A stretch of DNA of 64,000 bases from Paracoccus marcusii (GCF_028621715.1 NZ_CP117466.1:315001-379000); one strand, 5' to 3'; counted from the stretch's first letter, positions 35,276 through 47,139 are shown. Made by a program: numbers and translations. Notes: generated by a model from the letters alone, not told the origin.

Positions 35276-36669
35276 GCCAGCACCGCGCCGGGGTTCATGA
35301 TGCCAAGGGGGTCCAGCGCCCCCTTGATCGCCCGCATCGCCGCCAGCCGCGCCGGATCGCCCCACCGCGCCAGATCGGCGGCCTTAAGCCGCCCCACGCC
35401 ATGTTCGGCCGAGAACGACCCGCCACGCGCCACGACCATTTCGTGCAGCCTGCGCGAAAGGTCGCGGCGGATGGTTTCGTAGTCGTCGCGGGTTCGGCCC
35501 GCCGCCGGGAACAGGTTGTAATGCAGGTTGCCGTCGCCCAGATGGCCGAAGCAGTTGACGCGCATGTCCCCCTGCCCCGCCAGCCAGGCCCCCGCATCGT
35601 CGATGAAGCGGGCGACCTCGGACAGAGGCAGGCTGATGTCATGGCTGGCGATGGCGCCGACATGGCGGTTGGCCAGCGGGATATGCTCGCGCAGCGCCCA
35701 CAGGTCCGCGCCCTGCTGGCCCGATTGCGCGATGACGCCGTCATGGACCAGACCGGCCTCGGCCCCCGCGGTGAACAGCCCCTCCAGCGCCGCGTCGGCC
35801 GACAGGCCCGCGGGCAGGCCGACCTCGATCAGAACCAGCCAGTCGGGCCGCGTGTCGAACGGCTGGCGCATGTCAGGAAAGGCCGCGTCCAGGAAATGCA
35901 GGCTCTGGCCCGAGATCAGTTCGAAGGCCGTGACGCCGCCCGCCATGCGGGCCTGCGCCAGTGACAGCAGCGACAGGGCGGCGGCGGGGCTGTCCACCAC
36001 CAGCATCGCGACGCCGGTCTCTGCAGGCACCGGGGCCAAGACCAGCGAGGCGGCGGTGATGATGCCCAGGGTGCCCTCAGCCCCGATCAGCAGGTCGCGC
36101 AGATCGTATCCGGTGTTGTCCTTCCGCAGGCGCTTCAGGTCGTGCATCACCGACCCGTCGGGCAGCACCGCCTCCAGCCCCAGGCACAGCGCGCGGGCAT
36201 TGCCGTATCGCAGGACGTTCACGCCCCCCGCATTGGTCGACAGCACGCCACCGATCTGGGCCGAGCCCTGCGAGGCCAGCGACAGTGGGAACTGCCGTCC
36301 CGCGCCCGCCGCCGCCTGCCGCGCCGCCTGCAGCGTCACGCCCGATTCGGCGATCATCACCCCTTCCTCGGCAAAGGTGCCGCGAATCGCTGTCATCCGC
36401 TCCATCGACAGAATCAGGGGCGCGGGGCCGTCCGTTATCACCTGCCCCCCGACCAGCCCGGTGCCCCCACCGCGGGGCACCACCGGGACGCGTGCCGCGG
36501 CACAGGCGCGGATGATCGCGGCGCATTCCTGCGTGTCGCGGGGCGCGGCGACCAGGCCCGCCTGCCCGTGATACCGGCCCCGCGGTTCCTCGGTATAGAC
36601 GGGGGACGGGTCGCGCAGCACGCCCGCGGGAAGGGCCGCGGCCAGGGTCTTGTCGGCGGGGATCAGCAT
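35272..36669 (-). CDS. FAD-binding 2-hydroxyacid oxidase/dehydrogenase (GlcD-like)
   Basis: The 465-residue flavoprotein has the FAD-binding-4 motif [12 protein letters not shown] near the N-terminus, [20 protein letters not shown], and the C-terminal [14 protein letters not shown] and [11 protein letters not shown] of the GlcD/D-lactate/D-2-hydroxyglutarate dehydrogenase family. No GlcE/GlcF partners are near, which favours a D-2-hydroxyglutarate- or D-lactate-type enzyme. The start overlaps the rimJ-like gene stop by one base. Confidence 0.88.
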   Translation of the reverse strand: MLIPADKTLAAALPAGVLRDPSPVYTEEPRGRYHGQAGLVAAPRDTQECAAIIRACAAARVPVVPRGGGTGLVGGQVITDGPAPLILSMERMTAIRGTFAEEGVMIAESGVTLQAARQAAAGAGRQFPLSLASQGSAQIGGVLSTNAGGVNVLRYGNARALCLGLEAVLPDGSVMHDLKRLRKDNTGYDLRDLLIGAEGTLGIITAASLVLAPVPAETGVAMLVVDSPAAALSLLSLAQARMAGGVTAFELISGQSLHFLDAAFPDMRQPFDTRPDWLVLIEVGLPAGLSADAALEGLFTAGAEAGLVHDGVIAQSGQQGADLWALREHIPLANRHVGAIASHDISLPLSEVARFIDDAGAWLAGQGDMRVNCFGHLGDGNLHYNLFPAAGRTRDDYETIRRDLSRRLHEMVVARGGSFSAEHGVGRLKAADLARWGDPARLAAMRAIKGALDPLGIMNPGAVLA

Positions 36670-37253
36670 CAGCGCACCTCGGTCTTTCCGCGCCGGTCGC
36701 TGCGCAGGTTGGCGTAAAGCACATGGTTGCGCCAGCGACCGTCGATCTGCAGATAGCTCTGGGCCACGCCCTCGTACTTGAAGCCCGACCGTTCCAGCAC
36801 GCCCCGCGATGCGGCATTCTCGGGCAGGCAGGCGGCCTCGATTCGGCTCAGGTCCAACGCGGTGAAGGCGTGATGCACCAGCGCCCCGATCGCCTCGCGC
36901 ATATAGCCATGTCGGGCATGCTCCTGCCCGATCCAGTATCCGATGGTGCCCGACTGCGCGGGGCCGCGGCGGATGTTGTCCAGCGTGATCGCGCCCAGCA
37001 ACGTGCCGTCGCGATGGACCAGGAACAGCGGATAGGCGGTCCCCGCCCTGGCAGAGCGGGCCGCCCAATAGACGCGGTTGGTAAAGCTCTTGCGTGACAG
37101 ATGGTCGGGGGACCAGACCGGCTCCCACGGGGTCAGAAAGGCGCGGCTGTCATCGCGCAGCGTCCGCCACGCGCCGAAATCGGAATGCAATGGCAGGCGC
37201 AGCGCGATGCGTTCGGCATCCAGCCGAAAGGCACGGCGCCGCGCCAGGATCAT
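36669..37253 (-). CDS. rimJ: RimJ-like GNAT acetyltransferase
   Basis: The 194-residue protein has the RimJ/RimL pattern: WEPVWSPDHLSRKSFTNRV, GAITLDNIRRGPAQSGTIGYW and GYMREAIGALVHHAF, then LPENAASRGVLERSGFKYEG. RimJ acetylates the N-terminal Ala of ribosomal protein S5; paralogues act on other proteins. It overlaps the M16 peptidase gene by 4 nt; thrC-M16 peptidase-rimJ is an arrangement I recall from other Rhodobacteraceae. Confidence 0.83.
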   Translation of the reverse strand: MILARRRAFRLDAERIALRLPLHSDFGAWRTLRDDSRAFLTPWEPVWSPDHLSRKSFTNRVYWAARSARAGTAYPLFLVHRDGTLLGAITLDNIRRGPAQSGTIGYWIGQEHARHGYMREAIGALVHHAFTALDLSRIEAACLPENAASRGVLERSGFKYEGVAQSYLQIDGRWRNHVLYANLRSDRRGKTEVR

Positions 37254-38524
37254 GCGGCGAGCCGTTCGGCCAGGGCCTCGCGCGACGGCGCACCGTCCAC
37301 CGGACCATAAAGCGCCAACGCCGGGCGGGCATTGGCCAGCAGCGCCTCGGCATGCGCGCGCACGTCCGCGGCGGTGACCGCGGCGATGCGTTCGGCAACC
37401 TCGGCCGGGTCCGGGACGCGGCCCCAGATCGCCAGGCTGCGCGCCATGCGCTCGGCCTGGCCGGAGGGGCTTTCCAGCCCCATCAGCAGTCCCGCCCGCA
37501 GCTGCGCCTTGGCGCGGGCGATCTCGGCCTCGGACATGTCGTCGGCCGCACGACGGACCTCGTCGATGGTCAGGGTCGCCAGATCGCCCAGATCCTCGGC
37601 GCCGGTGCCGGCATAGATGGTCAGCATCCCCGTGTCGTCATGGAAACCCGACTGCGCAAAAATTGTATAGCACAGCCCGCGTTCCTCGCGGATCTTCTGG
37701 AACAGCCGCGACGACATCCCCCCGCCAAGGGCGGAGGAGAAGATCTGGGCGGCATAGAAATCGGGCGCCAGATAGCCCGGCCCTTCCAGCGCCAGCGCGA
37801 AATGCGCCTGCTCCAGCGGCTTGACTGTCCGGCTCTCCAGCCCCTGCCAGCGGGCCTGTTCGCGCGGACCCTGGGGACGCGGCACGATATGGCCCAGCAC
37901 CTCTTCGGCCAGCCGCACGATGCGATCGTGATCGACCGACCCGGCGGCGGCCACGACCATCTGGCCGGGGCCATAATTCTCGGTCACGAAACCGGCCAGA
38001 TCGGCGCGGCCAAAGCTGCTGACGCGTTCGGCGGGGCCCAGGATGGTGCGGCCCATCGGCTGGTCCGGATAGGCTGCCTCCTGCAGCCAGTCGAAGATGA
38101 TGTCGTCGGGCGTGTCCAGCGACTGCCCGATCTCCTGCAGGATCACGCCGCGCTCGACCTCGATCTCGCGTTCGTCGAAGACGGGGTTCAGGACGATGTC
38201 GCTGATCACGTCGAAGGCCAGATCGACGTCATCCTCCAGCACGCGGACGTAATAGGCCGTCGCATCGCGCGAGGTATAGGCGTTGATATACCCGCCCACA
38301 TCCTCGATCGCCTCGGCGATCTGCAGTGCGCTGCGGGTTGCGGTGCCCTTGAAGGCCATGTGCTCCAGGAAATGCGCGATGCCGTTCTGGTCGGCGCGTT
38401 CATTGCGCCCGCCCGCGCTGACCCAGATGCCCAGGGCCGCCGAATGCAGTCCGGGCATCTGCCGGGTCACGATGCGCAGCCCGTTGGGCAGCGTGGTCAG
38501 GCGCGGGGTGGGGTCTTGGCTCAC
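37250..38524 (-). CDS. M16-family zinc peptidase (processing-peptidase-like)
   Basis: The 424-residue protein carries the inverted zinc motif HFLEH (about 51-55) followed by MAFKGT, a downstream Glu in REIEVERGVILQEIGQ, and a C-terminal M16 inactive half with GGGMSSRLFQKIREERGLCY. It is the type related to the beta subunit of mitochondrial processing peptidase and probably works in the cytoplasm or periplasm on peptides; no signal peptide is seen. It overlaps thrC and rimJ by 4 nt each. Confidence 0.92.
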   Translation of the reverse strand: MSQDPTPRLTTLPNGLRIVTRQMPGLHSAALGIWVSAGGRNERADQNGIAHFLEHMAFKGTATRSALQIAEAIEDVGGYINAYTSRDATAYYVRVLEDDVDLAFDVISDIVLNPVFDEREIEVERGVILQEIGQSLDTPDDIIFDWLQEAAYPDQPMGRTILGPAERVSSFGRADLAGFVTENYGPGQMVVAAAGSVDHDRIVRLAEEVLGHIVPRPQGPREQARWQGLESRTVKPLEQAHFALALEGPGYLAPDFYAAQIFSSALGGGMSSRLFQKIREERGLCYTIFAQSGFHDDTGMLTIYAGTGAEDLGDLATLTIDEVRRAADDMSEAEIARAKAQLRAGLLMGLESPSGQAERMARSLAIWGRVPDPAEVAERIAAVTAADVRAHAEALLANARPALALYGPVDGAPSREALAERLAA

Positions 38525-39897
38525 GCGGTCCTCCGTTCAAGGATCAGGGACTTAAGCGCGTCCACGTCGTTTTCAACCCGGGTCAGGCGCTCGGGCAGGT
38601 CGAACAGGTCCGCCATATGCGGCGGCAGGCCGGGGCGCACCCCGATGGCGCGTTCCACCGCATCGGGGAATTTGGCCGGATGCGCGGTGGCCAGCGTGAC
38701 CATCGGCACGCCAGGCTCCAGATGGCGCTCGGCCACGGCGACGCCCACGGCGCTGTGCGGGCAGAGGATCTCTCCGGTCCGCTCGCGCATGGCGCGGATC
38801 GTGTCCAGCGTCTCCTCCTCGGACACGCGGCCCGAGACATATTGCTCGCGCAGGGCCTCCAGCGCGCCCTGGCTGATCGCGAAGCCGCCCTGTTTCAGCT
38901 CCTCCATCAGCTGCCGGATCGCGCCCGCGTCCTGGCCGTAGGCCAGATACAGCGCGCGTTCGAAGTTCGAGCTGACCTGGATGTCCATCGACGGGCTGAT
39001 CGAGGGCTCGACCTCGCCCATGCGGTATTCGCCGCTGGTCAACGCGCGGTGCAGGATGTCGTTCTGGTTCGTGGCGACGATCAGACGGCGGATCGGCAGG
39101 CCCATCTGGCGCGCGATGGAGCCCGCGAAGATGTCGCCGAAATTGCCTGTCGGCACGCAGAAATCGGTGGGCCGCATGCCAAGCGACGCGGTCGCGGTGA
39201 AGTAATAGACGATCTGCGCCACGACGCGGGCCCAGTTGATGCTGTTCACGCCCGCAAGCCCCACCCCGTCGCGGAAGGCATGGTCGTTGAACAGGTCCTT
39301 GAGCCGCGCCTGGCAGTCGTCGAAATGCCCGGTCACGGCCAGCGCATGGACGTTGGCGGCGGGGGGCGTGGTCATCTGGCGGCGCTGGACCTCGGACACA
39401 CGGCCATGCGGATACATGATGAACACGTCCACGTTGTCTATGCCGCGGAAGGCCTCGATGGCGGCCGATCCGGTGTCGCCGGAGGTGGCGCCCACGATGG
39501 TGATCCGCTGGCCCGACCGCGTCAGGGCGATCTGGAACAGCTGTGCGATCAGCTGCATCGCAAAATCCTTGAAGGCCAGCGTGGGCCCGTGGAACAGCTC
39601 CAGCAGGTGATGGCCGGGGGCCAGCTGGACCAGCGGCGCGCGGGCATCGTGGCTGATGCGCGCATAGGCGCGGTCGATGGCGCCGCGCAATTCATCATCG
39701 CTGAAGCTGTCGTCGGTGAAGGGGCGCACCACGCGGAACGCCACCTCCTCGTAGGACAGGCCGTCCAGTTGCTCCAGCCCCTCGAAGGCCGGGATCGTCT
39801 CTGGCAGGTACAGGCCCCCGTCGCGCGCCAGCCCCGACAGCATGGCCTGTTCGAAATTCAGCACCGGGGCCTGGCCCCGCGTCGAGACGTAACGCAT
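38521..39897 (-). CDS. thrC: threonine synthase
   Basis: PLP enzyme that makes L-threonine from O-phosphohomoserine. The 458-residue product starts MRYVSTRGQAPVL, has the PLP-lysine motif LAFKDFAMQ, GATSGDTGSAAIEAF and CVPTGNFGDIFAG, the class II threonine synthase set, at normal length. It lies 10 bp after the SURF1 gene and overlaps the M16 peptidase gene by 4 nt. Confidence 0.96.
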   Translation of the reverse strand: MRYVSTRGQAPVLNFEQAMLSGLARDGGLYLPETIPAFEGLEQLDGLSYEEVAFRVVRPFTDDSFSDDELRGAIDRAYARISHDARAPLVQLAPGHHLLELFHGPTLAFKDFAMQLIAQLFQIALTRSGQRITIVGATSGDTGSAAIEAFRGIDNVDVFIMYPHGRVSEVQRRQMTTPPAANVHALAVTGHFDDCQARLKDLFNDHAFRDGVGLAGVNSINWARVVAQIVYYFTATASLGMRPTDFCVPTGNFGDIFAGSIARQMGLPIRRLIVATNQNDILHRALTSGEYRMGEVEPSISPSMDIQVSSNFERALYLAYGQDAGAIRQLMEELKQGGFAISQGALEALREQYVSGRVSEEETLDTIRAMRERTGEILCPHSAVGVAVAERHLEPGVPMVTLATAHPAKFPDAVERAIGVRPGLPPHMADLFDLPERLTRVENDVDALKSLILERRTA

Positions 39898-39907
39898 CGG
39901 AAATCCT

Positions 39908-40579
39908 TCAGTAGCTGCGCTGCCTGATACGCCAGATCAACGCCAGTGTCATCACCGCCCAGGTGGCCGCGATCAGGAACCACTGCACCGCATAGGACAG
40001 GTGGTTGTTGGGAATCCCCTCGATGGCCACCGGCAGGGGACGGGCGCCCTGATTGTCGCCCTCGACGGCGCTGGCGACGACCAGCACGGGCAGCGTGTCC
40101 AGCGTCAGGGCCATCGCGTCCACGTCGCGGGCGAACCAGATGTTCTCGTCCATGTTCGGCGCCGGGGTCGAGCTGCTGGCATCCTGCGGCCAGTGCAGGT
40201 TTCCCGTCACCTGCAGGCGGACGGGGGGCCGGTCGATGCGACGCGCCTCCTGCGGGACGAAGCCCCGGTCCAGCAGGATCGCGCGTCCGTCATCGGTGAC
40301 GAAGCGCGACACGATCTGATAGCCGGCGCCCTGTTCGCGGGTGTGGGACAGCACGTCGATCTCGGCCCCGGTGGTGGTGCCGCTGACCGTCACCGGCAGG
40401 TATTTCATCGACGGGTCGATCGCGTCCGGCAAGGGCACGGGATTGGCCTGAATGCCCGCGGTGATGTCTGCCAGCATGTCCTCCTTCCAGGCGCGGCGGT
40501 CCAGCTGCCACAGCCCCAGATAGATCAGGACGGCACAGCCGACGACGCCGAGGATCAGGGGAAACAGATAGCGGCGCAT
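39908..40579 (-). CDS. SURF1-family cytochrome oxidase assembly protein
   Basis: Inner-membrane protein that helps place heme a in subunit I of aa3 oxidase. The 223-residue product has membrane helices at both ends (LFPLILGVVGCAVLIYLGLWQ and FLIAATWAVMTLALIW) and a soluble domain between, with GLWQLDRRAWK and SYAVQWFLIA, both SURF1 signatures. It follows ctaE after a terminator, so it may depend on read-through or its own promoter. Confidence 0.93.
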   Translation of the reverse strand: MRRYLFPLILGVVGCAVLIYLGLWQLDRRAWKEDMLADITAGIQANPVPLPDAIDPSMKYLPVTVSGTTTGAEIDVLSHTREQGAGYQIVSRFVTDDGRAILLDRGFVPQEARRIDRPPVRLQVTGNLHWPQDASSSTPAPNMDENIWFARDVDAMALTLDTLPVLVVASAVEGDNQGARPLPVAIEGIPNNHLSYAVQWFLIAATWAVMTLALIWRIRQRSY

Positions 40580-40606
40580 GGGGCGCTCCGGGGGGCAAGG
40601 ACAACG

Positions 40607-40635
40607 AAAAACGCGCGGGACGATCGCCCCGCGCG
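40607..40635 (-). terminator. intrinsic terminator after ctaE
   Basis: On the minus strand CGCGCGGG-N8-CCCGCGCG is a perfect 8-bp stem followed by TTTTT. It lies between ctaE and the SURF1 gene and would set the level of SURF1-thrC transcription below that of the cox genes. Confidence 0.88.
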
Positions 40636-40658
40636 CCTTGAACGGTCACCGTCGGGGA

Positions 40659-41486
40659 TCAGCTGCCCCAGACATAGATGACGGCGAACAGCACCAGCCA
40701 GATCACGTCGACGAAGTGCCAGTACCAAGCGGCGGCCTCGAACCCCAGATGCTGGTCCTTGGTCATCTGGCCCTTCTGGAAGCGCAGCAGGCAGACGGCC
40801 AGGAAGATCGTCCCGATGATCACGTGCAGGCCGTGGAAACCCGTCGCGATGTAGAAGGCCGCCGCATAGGCCGTGTCGGCCAGACCAAAGGCCGCGTGGC
40901 TGTATTCGTAGGCCTGCAGGCCGGTGAAGACCAGGCCCAGGACCACGGCGATCGCCAGGCCATTGATGGTGGTGCGACGGTCGCCCTCATGCGCCCAGGC
41001 ATGGTGCGCCCAGGTCACGGCCACGCCCGACAGAAGCAGGATCAGCGTGTTGATGAACGGCAGGTGCCAGGGGTCGAAGGTCTCGATGCCCTGCGGCGGC
41101 CAGACGCCGTCGGTGATGGGGCTGTTCTCGCCCATCGGGTACATCGCGTGCTTGATGAAGTTCCAGAACAGCGACACGAACAGCATCGCCTCGGACATCA
41201 CGAACAGGATGAAGCCGTACTGCAGGCCGATGCGGACCACCGGGGTGTGGTCGCCCTGCTCGGCCTCGCGCACCATGTCAGCCCACCAGGCGAAGGCCAC
41301 GTAGAAGGTGCCGACCAGGCCGATCGCGAACATCCAGGGGCCGGTCACCGGCACGCCCATGACGGTCACCTCTCCGGACATCCAGGCCACGGCGCCGAAC
41401 AGCATGACGAAGACCGCGATCGCGGTCAGGAACGGCCAGACCGAGGCCGGTAGGATGTGATAGTCGTGGTTCTTTGCGTGCGCCAT
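40659..41486 (-). CDS. ctaE: cytochrome c oxidase subunit III (aa3 type)
   Basis: The 275-residue protein has seven predicted membrane helices and begins [19 protein letters not shown], followed by [19 protein letters not shown] and [13 protein letters not shown] with the conserved pair of helices ending [10 protein letters not shown]. Paracoccus denitrificans CoxIII has a similar length. The start chosen excludes 65 upstream codons that overlap ctaG in another frame. It is the last cox gene before a terminator. Confidence 0.96.
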   Translation of the reverse strand: MAHAKNHDYHILPASVWPFLTAIAVFVMLFGAVAWMSGEVTVMGVPVTGPWMFAIGLVGTFYVAFAWWADMVREAEQGDHTPVVRIGLQYGFILFVMSEAMLFVSLFWNFIKHAMYPMGENSPITDGVWPPQGIETFDPWHLPFINTLILLLSGVAVTWAHHAWAHEGDRRTTINGLAIAVVLGLVFTGLQAYEYSHAAFGLADTAYAAAFYIATGFHGLHVIIGTIFLAVCLLRFQKGQMTKDQHLGFEAAAWYWHFVDVIWLVLFAVIYVWGS

Positions 41487-41520
41487 GTCGGATCCCCGTC
41501 GGCTCCCTCGTGTATTCGTC

Positions 41521-42093
41521 TTAGTTGATGGTGTCGGCCGCGCCGCTGTCAAGCGCAGCGCTGCGCGGCTCGGTCCGATGGAAGGTATAGGACAGCGTGA
41601 TGTCGCGGACATGACCGGCGTCGCGGTCGTCCACCAACTCGGGGTCCACGTAGAAGCTGACCGGCATCTCGACCCGTTCACCCGGCTGCAGCGTCTGCTC
41701 GGTGAAGCAGAAGCACTCGACCTTGATGAAGTAATAGCCCGAGACCTCGGGGGCGACGTTGTAGCTGGCCGTTCCGGTCAGCGGCACGTCGGAATTGTTC
41801 ACGGCCTCGTAGAAGGCCAGTCCGCTTTCGCCGATCTTCAGGTCCATGCGGGCCTGCATCGGGCGGAAGGTCCATTCCAGGTTGGAATCGGTGTTGGCGT
41901 CGAACCGGACGCGCACGACCTCGTCCAGGATCTGGTCCGATGCGGTCTCGGACACCTGCGTGGTGCCGCCGAACCCGGTCACCCGGCAGAACCAGTCATA
42001 GAAGGGCACGGCGGCCCAGGCCAGCGCGCCCATCGTGACGACGACGCCCAGCAGCATCGCGACGGTGCGGCCCTCGGGGCTCAGACGCTTCAT
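41521..42093 (-). CDS. ctaG: cytochrome c oxidase assembly factor CtaG/Cox11
   Basis: Copper chaperone for CuB of subunit I, anchored by one N-terminal helix with the main domain in the periplasm. The 190-residue product has a helix at about 11-30 and the copper-binding CFCFTEQ followed by [12 protein letters not shown], both Cox11 signatures. It overlaps the upstream small gene by 4 nt. A further conserved Cys lies in [11 protein letters not shown]. Confidence 0.95.
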   Translation of the reverse strand: MKRLSPEGRTVAMLLGVVVTMGALAWAAVPFYDWFCRVTGFGGTTQVSETASDQILDEVVRVRFDANTDSNLEWTFRPMQARMDLKIGESGLAFYEAVNNSDVPLTGTASYNVAPEVSGYYFIKVECFCFTEQTLQPGERVEMPVSFYVDPELVDDRDAGHVRDITLSYTFHRTEPRSAALDSGAADTIN

Positions 42094-42320
42094 TCGGTCA
42101 CCTCCTGCACGGGGGCCTGGCCCTGGGCCGGGGCCTGCGGTTCCATCGGGGTCAGCGACACGCGCGGCTGGTGGTCGAAACCCTCGACCAGGCCGCCCTC
42201 CTGGACCTTGACCACCGTCAGGCCAAAGACCAGCGCGACAAAGCCCAGCAGCACGATGCCCAGCCCCACGTTGCGGGACCGGCGGCGGCGGTGGATCTCG
42301 TGTTCGGTGCGCAGGGCCAT
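42090..42320 (-). CDS. small membrane protein of the cox cluster (CoxF-like)
   Basis: Seventy-six residues: a basic N-terminus (EHEIHRRRRSRN), one hydrophobic helix (VGLGIVLLGFVALVFGLTVV) and a Pro/Gln-rich tail. A protein of this shape lies between ctaB and ctaG in many alphaproteobacteria and is sometimes called CoxF. Its role is unknown; single-helix accessory subunit or assembly helper is likely. It overlaps ctaB by one base and ctaG by four. Confidence 0.82.
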   Translation of the reverse strand: MALRTEHEIHRRRRSRNVGLGIVLLGFVALVFGLTVVKVQEGGLVEGFDHQPRVSLTPMEPQAPAQGQAPVQEVTE

Positions 42321-43237
42321 CACCAGCCTCCCATCCAGCTCTGCACCAGCAGGGCCAGGAAATGCAGGAACAGATAATAGAGCGACAGCTTGAAGACGCG
42401 CCGTTCGACCAGATAGCCGTCGGCGATCGCGGCGTCCTCGTCGCGGCGCAGAACCTGCCAGCCGCCGCGGATGAAGGCCGCGTTCAGCACGACCGCGACC
42501 GCCATGTAGAGCGGCCCGCCGACCGAGGTCACGCCCAGCCACAGCGCGAAGGGCGCCAGGACCAGCGTATAGGCGAAGATGTGGCGGCGCGCGGCGCGGC
42601 GACCGTGGGTCACGGTCAGCATCGGGACACCCGCGTTGTGATAGTCCTCCTTCATGAACAGCGCCAGCGCCCAGAAATGGGGCGGCGTCCAGAAGAAGAC
42701 CAGGGCGAACATCAGAAGCGATTCGATGCTGATCCCGCCCGTCGCGCAGGCCCATCCGATCATAGGGGGAAAGGCGCCTGCGGCGCCGCCGATGACGATG
42801 TTCTGGGGCGTCCAGCGCTTGAGCCAGACCGTATAGACGACGGCATAGAAGAAGATGGTGAAGGCCAGGAACCCGGCCGCGAACCAGTTCGCCACCAGGC
42901 CCAGCATCATGACCGAGATGATCGACAGGACCAGCCCCAGGCCCAGGGCCGCGCTGTGCTCGACCCGGCCCGACGGGATGGGGCGGCTTTGCGTGCGGTT
43001 CATGATCGCGTCGATGTCGCGGTCGTACCACATGTTCAGCGCGCCCGACGCGCCGCCGCCCAGGGCGATGAACAGCACCGAACAGAAGGCGATGAAGGGA
43101 TGCACGTCGACGGGGGCGACGAACAGACCGACAAAGGCGGTGAACACGACCAGCGACATCACACGCGGCTTCAGCAGCGCGACGTAATCGCGGAACTCGC
43201 CCTCGGGGGCGGCGTCATATGCGTTGATATCGGTCAT
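42320..43237 (-). CDS. ctaB: protoheme IX farnesyltransferase (heme O synthase)
   Basis: Polytopic inner-membrane enzyme that converts heme b to heme o, precursor of heme a. The 305-residue product has about nine helices, NMWYDRDIDAIMNRTQSRP (DxxxDxxMxRT, the first prenyl-binding site) and HFWALALFMKEDYHNAG. The start is MTDINAYDAAP; longer forms extend into the ctaC-ctaB gap. It lies 68 bp after ctaC. Confidence 0.96.
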   Translation of the reverse strand: MTDINAYDAAPEGEFRDYVALLKPRVMSLVVFTAFVGLFVAPVDVHPFIAFCSVLFIALGGGASGALNMWYDRDIDAIMNRTQSRPIPSGRVEHSAALGLGLVLSIISVMMLGLVANWFAAGFLAFTIFFYAVVYTVWLKRWTPQNIVIGGAAGAFPPMIGWACATGGISIESLLMFALVFFWTPPHFWALALFMKEDYHNAGVPMLTVTHGRRAARRHIFAYTLVLAPFALWLGVTSVGGPLYMAVAVVLNAAFIRGGWQVLRRDEDAAIADGYLVERRVFKLSLYYLFLHFLALLVQSWMGGW

Positions 43238-43305
43238 CGCGCCTGCAATCTCTGTTCCTTGGCCGTGCCGGCAGGATGCCGCCACGGGCCTGGGTGGGTC
43301 CGACC

Positions 43306-44211
43306 TCAGTCGGCGCGGGCCAGGTCGACCTTGGCCGCGCCGTCCAGGCTGGCGGTCGGTGCGGGTTCGTCGCCCATGGTGCCGCCCTGCTCGGCGACCC
43401 AGGCCGCATAGACCTCGGGGCTGACGGCCTTGACGACGATCGGCATGTAGGCGTGGTTGATGCCGCACAGCTCGCTGCACTGACCGAAATAGGTGCCTTC
43501 CTGCTCGACGTTAAACCAGGCCTGGGCGATGCGACCCGGAACGGCGTCCTGCTTCACGGCAAAGGCCGGGATGGTCCAGGAATGGATCACGTCGCTGGCG
43601 GTCACCTGCAGCAGCACGGTCTGGCCGACGGGCACGACCACCGTGGTATCGGTCGCCAGCAGGTATTCGTCGGGGGCATAGCCGTTCTCGGCCAGCTCCT
43701 CCTCGGGCAGCATCAGCGAATCGAATGCGATGCCGTTGTCGGGATATTCATAGGACCAGTACCACTGGTGGCCGGTGGCCTTGATCACGACATCGGGATT
43801 TTCCGGCATCTCTTGGCTGCGGAACAGGATCGGCAGGGAGAAGGCGCCGATGGCCACCAGGATCAGCACCGGGACCAGGGTCCAGCCGATCTCCAGCGGG
43901 GTGTTGTGGGTGTATTTCGCGGGCACCGGGTTCGCCTTGGCGTTGAACCGGAAGATCACGAACAGCAGCAGCAGGCAGACGAAGACCGTCACGACCGTGA
44001 TGATGATCAGCACGAAATGGTCCAGCCATTGCTGATCGCGCGCCAGTTCCGTGGACGCCGGCTGAAAGCCCATGCCCCTTGCGACCGGCTTGCCGATCGT
44101 GGGCAGATCGCCCAGCACGTCCTGTGCCATCGCAGTCCCGGCCAACATGCCCGCCGTCGCGAACCCTGTCGCTGCCGCGAATGCACGGCCCATCATCGCT
44201 TTTGCCATCAT
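43306..44211 (-). CDS. ctaC: cytochrome c oxidase subunit II (aa3 type)
   Basis: The 301-residue precursor has a signal peptide cleaved near TAMAQ-DVLG, two membrane helices (about 65-88 and 110-130) and a periplasmic CuA domain with [11 protein letters not shown] and [12 protein letters not shown] (the CxxxC-H-M CuA ligands). Order and sequence of [15 protein letters not shown] and [10 protein letters not shown] closely follow Paracoccus denitrificans CtaC as I recall it, supporting the taxonomic call. It begins the cox genes, divergent from tldD over 208 bp, in which I could not fix a promoter. Confidence 0.96.
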   Translation of the reverse strand: MMAKAMMGRAFAAATGFATAGMLAGTAMAQDVLGDLPTIGKPVARGMGFQPASTELARDQQWLDHFVLIIITVVTVFVCLLLLFVIFRFNAKANPVPAKYTHNTPLEIGWTLVPVLILVAIGAFSLPILFRSQEMPENPDVVIKATGHQWYWSYEYPDNGIAFDSLMLPEEELAENGYAPDEYLLATDTTVVVPVGQTVLLQVTASDVIHSWTIPAFAVKQDAVPGRIAQAWFNVEQEGTYFGQCSELCGINHAYMPIVVKAVSPEVYAAWVAEQGGTMGDEPAPTASLDGAAKVDLARAD

Positions 44212-44419
44212 TCCATCCCGTTGCAGTGGCCCGGCCCCAATGACCGCAGGGGCTGCCGGGAGGCTGCCCCTTTTCCTTTCACAGTGACCGTTCTATGACC
44301 ATATCTCGCCCTTACGGGCAAGACATACCTACAGCATTTCCCCGCCCGAAGGAAACGCGACCCCCTGCCGCGCCCGTCCAAGGGCCCGTCCCCGCCCGCC
44401 AACCGCCAGGAGATCCGCC

Positions 44420-45841
<1,422 letters not shown>

Positions 45842-45908
45842 GGGCGCGCGCTAACCGATTGTTAACCACCACGGGGCTATCCTGGGGCCGTCCTGCAGAA
45901 GGTGCCCC

Positions 45909-47045
45909 ATGACCATCGGACTTGCCCCTGCCCGTTTCGGCCTGCCCGCCTCGGCCGTCGACGACGACCTGTCCGTGCTGCGGCTGATCCGGTCGCGCCG
46001 CGTGGGCCCCACCACGTTCCACCGCCTGATCGCCGAACATGGCAGCGCCCGCGCCGCGCTGGAGGCGCTGCCCGGGATCGCGGCCCAGTCCGGCATCGCC
46101 GACTATGCCGTCTGCCCCGAAGGCGTCGCCGCGGCCGAACTGGCCGCCGGTCGGCGGGCGGGCGCGCGCCTGATCCGCCATGACAGCGCCGATTATCCCG
46201 ACAGCCTGCGCCAGATCGACGGCGCCCCCGCGATCCTTTGGGTCCGGGGCGATCCGGCCTGGCTGTCGCGCGACGTGATGGCGGTGATCGGGGCGCGCAA
46301 CGCATCGTCCCTGGGGCTGCGCATGGCGCGCGGCATGGCCGCCGGGCTGGGAGAGGCCGGGTTCATCGTGGCCGCCGGGCTGGCGCGCGGCGTCGATACC
46401 GCCGCCCATGCCGCGGCCCTGCCCACCGGGACCATCGCCGTGATGGCCGGGGGCGTCGACGTCATTTATCCGGCCGAAAATGCCGATCTGGCCGCGCGGA
46501 TCGCCGAATGCGGCGTGCTGGTGTCCGAACAGCCGCCCGGCACGGAACCGGCGGCGCGGCATTTCCCGACCCGCAACCGCATCGTGTCAGGCCTGTCACA
46601 GGGCGTCGTGGTGATCGAGGCCGCGCAGCGGTCCGGCACCCTGATCACCGCCCGGAACGCGCTGGACCAGGGACGAGAGGTCATGGCCGTGCCCGGACAT
46701 CCGATGGATGCACGGGCGGCGGGCTGCAACGCGCTGATCCGCGACGGGGCGACGCTGGTGCGCAGCGCCGCGGACGTGGCCGACGCGCTGGCGCAGACCC
46801 GGCCCCTGCCCGCGCCCGTCGTGATGGCCGCGCCCGACCCCCTGCCGCCCCCGCCGCGTGACCAGGGCGGTCCGATCCAGCTGGAAAGCCGCATCCTGCA
46901 GCGCCTGTCCCCCTCTCCGACCGAGGAAAACGACCTGATCCGCGATCTGGGCGTGCCGGCGGCGACGGCCAGCGCGGTGATCCTGTCGCTGGAACTGCAG
47001 GGCCGCGTCACGCGGCTGGCCGGGGGGCGTCTGGCGCTGTCCTGA
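45909..47045 (+). CDS. dprA: DNA-processing protein DprA
   Basis: Loads RecA onto incoming single-stranded DNA during natural transformation. The 378-residue product has an N-terminal SAM-like helical part, the Rossmann domain with VAAGLARGVDTAAHAAAL, GGVDVIYPAEN, FPTRNRIVSGLS and VMAVPGHPMDARAAGCNALI, and a C-terminal winged-helix (about 315-378). The family is widespread and does not by itself show competence. It lies 67 bp after tldD and about 95 bp before topA. Confidence 0.95.
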   Translation: MTIGLAPARFGLPASAVDDDLSVLRLIRSRRVGPTTFHRLIAEHGSARAALEALPGIAAQSGIADYAVCPEGVAAAELAAGRRAGARLIRHDSADYPDSLRQIDGAPAILWVRGDPAWLSRDVMAVIGARNASSLGLRMARGMAAGLGEAGFIVAAGLARGVDTAAHAAALPTGTIAVMAGGVDVIYPAENADLAARIAECGVLVSEQPPGTEPAARHFPTRNRIVSGLSQGVVVIEAAQRSGTLITARNALDQGREVMAVPGHPMDARAAGCNALIRDGATLVRSAADVADALAQTRPLPAPVVMAAPDPLPPPPRDQGGPIQLESRILQRLSPSPTEENDLIRDLGVPAATASAVILSLELQGRVTRLAGGRLALS

Positions 47046-47080
47046 CCCCCCGTCTTGCGGTCTTGTGCTGTCACCCCCCG

Positions 47081-47109
47081 TTGACACTGCCCCGCCCGGC
47101 ACCCATCTT
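47081..47109 (+). promoter_or_regulatory. promoter candidate for topA
   Basis: TTGACA (47081-47086), 17-nt spacer, CATCTT (47104-47109). The -35 is consensus; the -10 is poor, as is common in this group. It lies just upstream of topA. Confidence 0.45.
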
Positions 47110-47139
47110 GCCGCCCCATTGCAGTTGTCCGAGGTCATC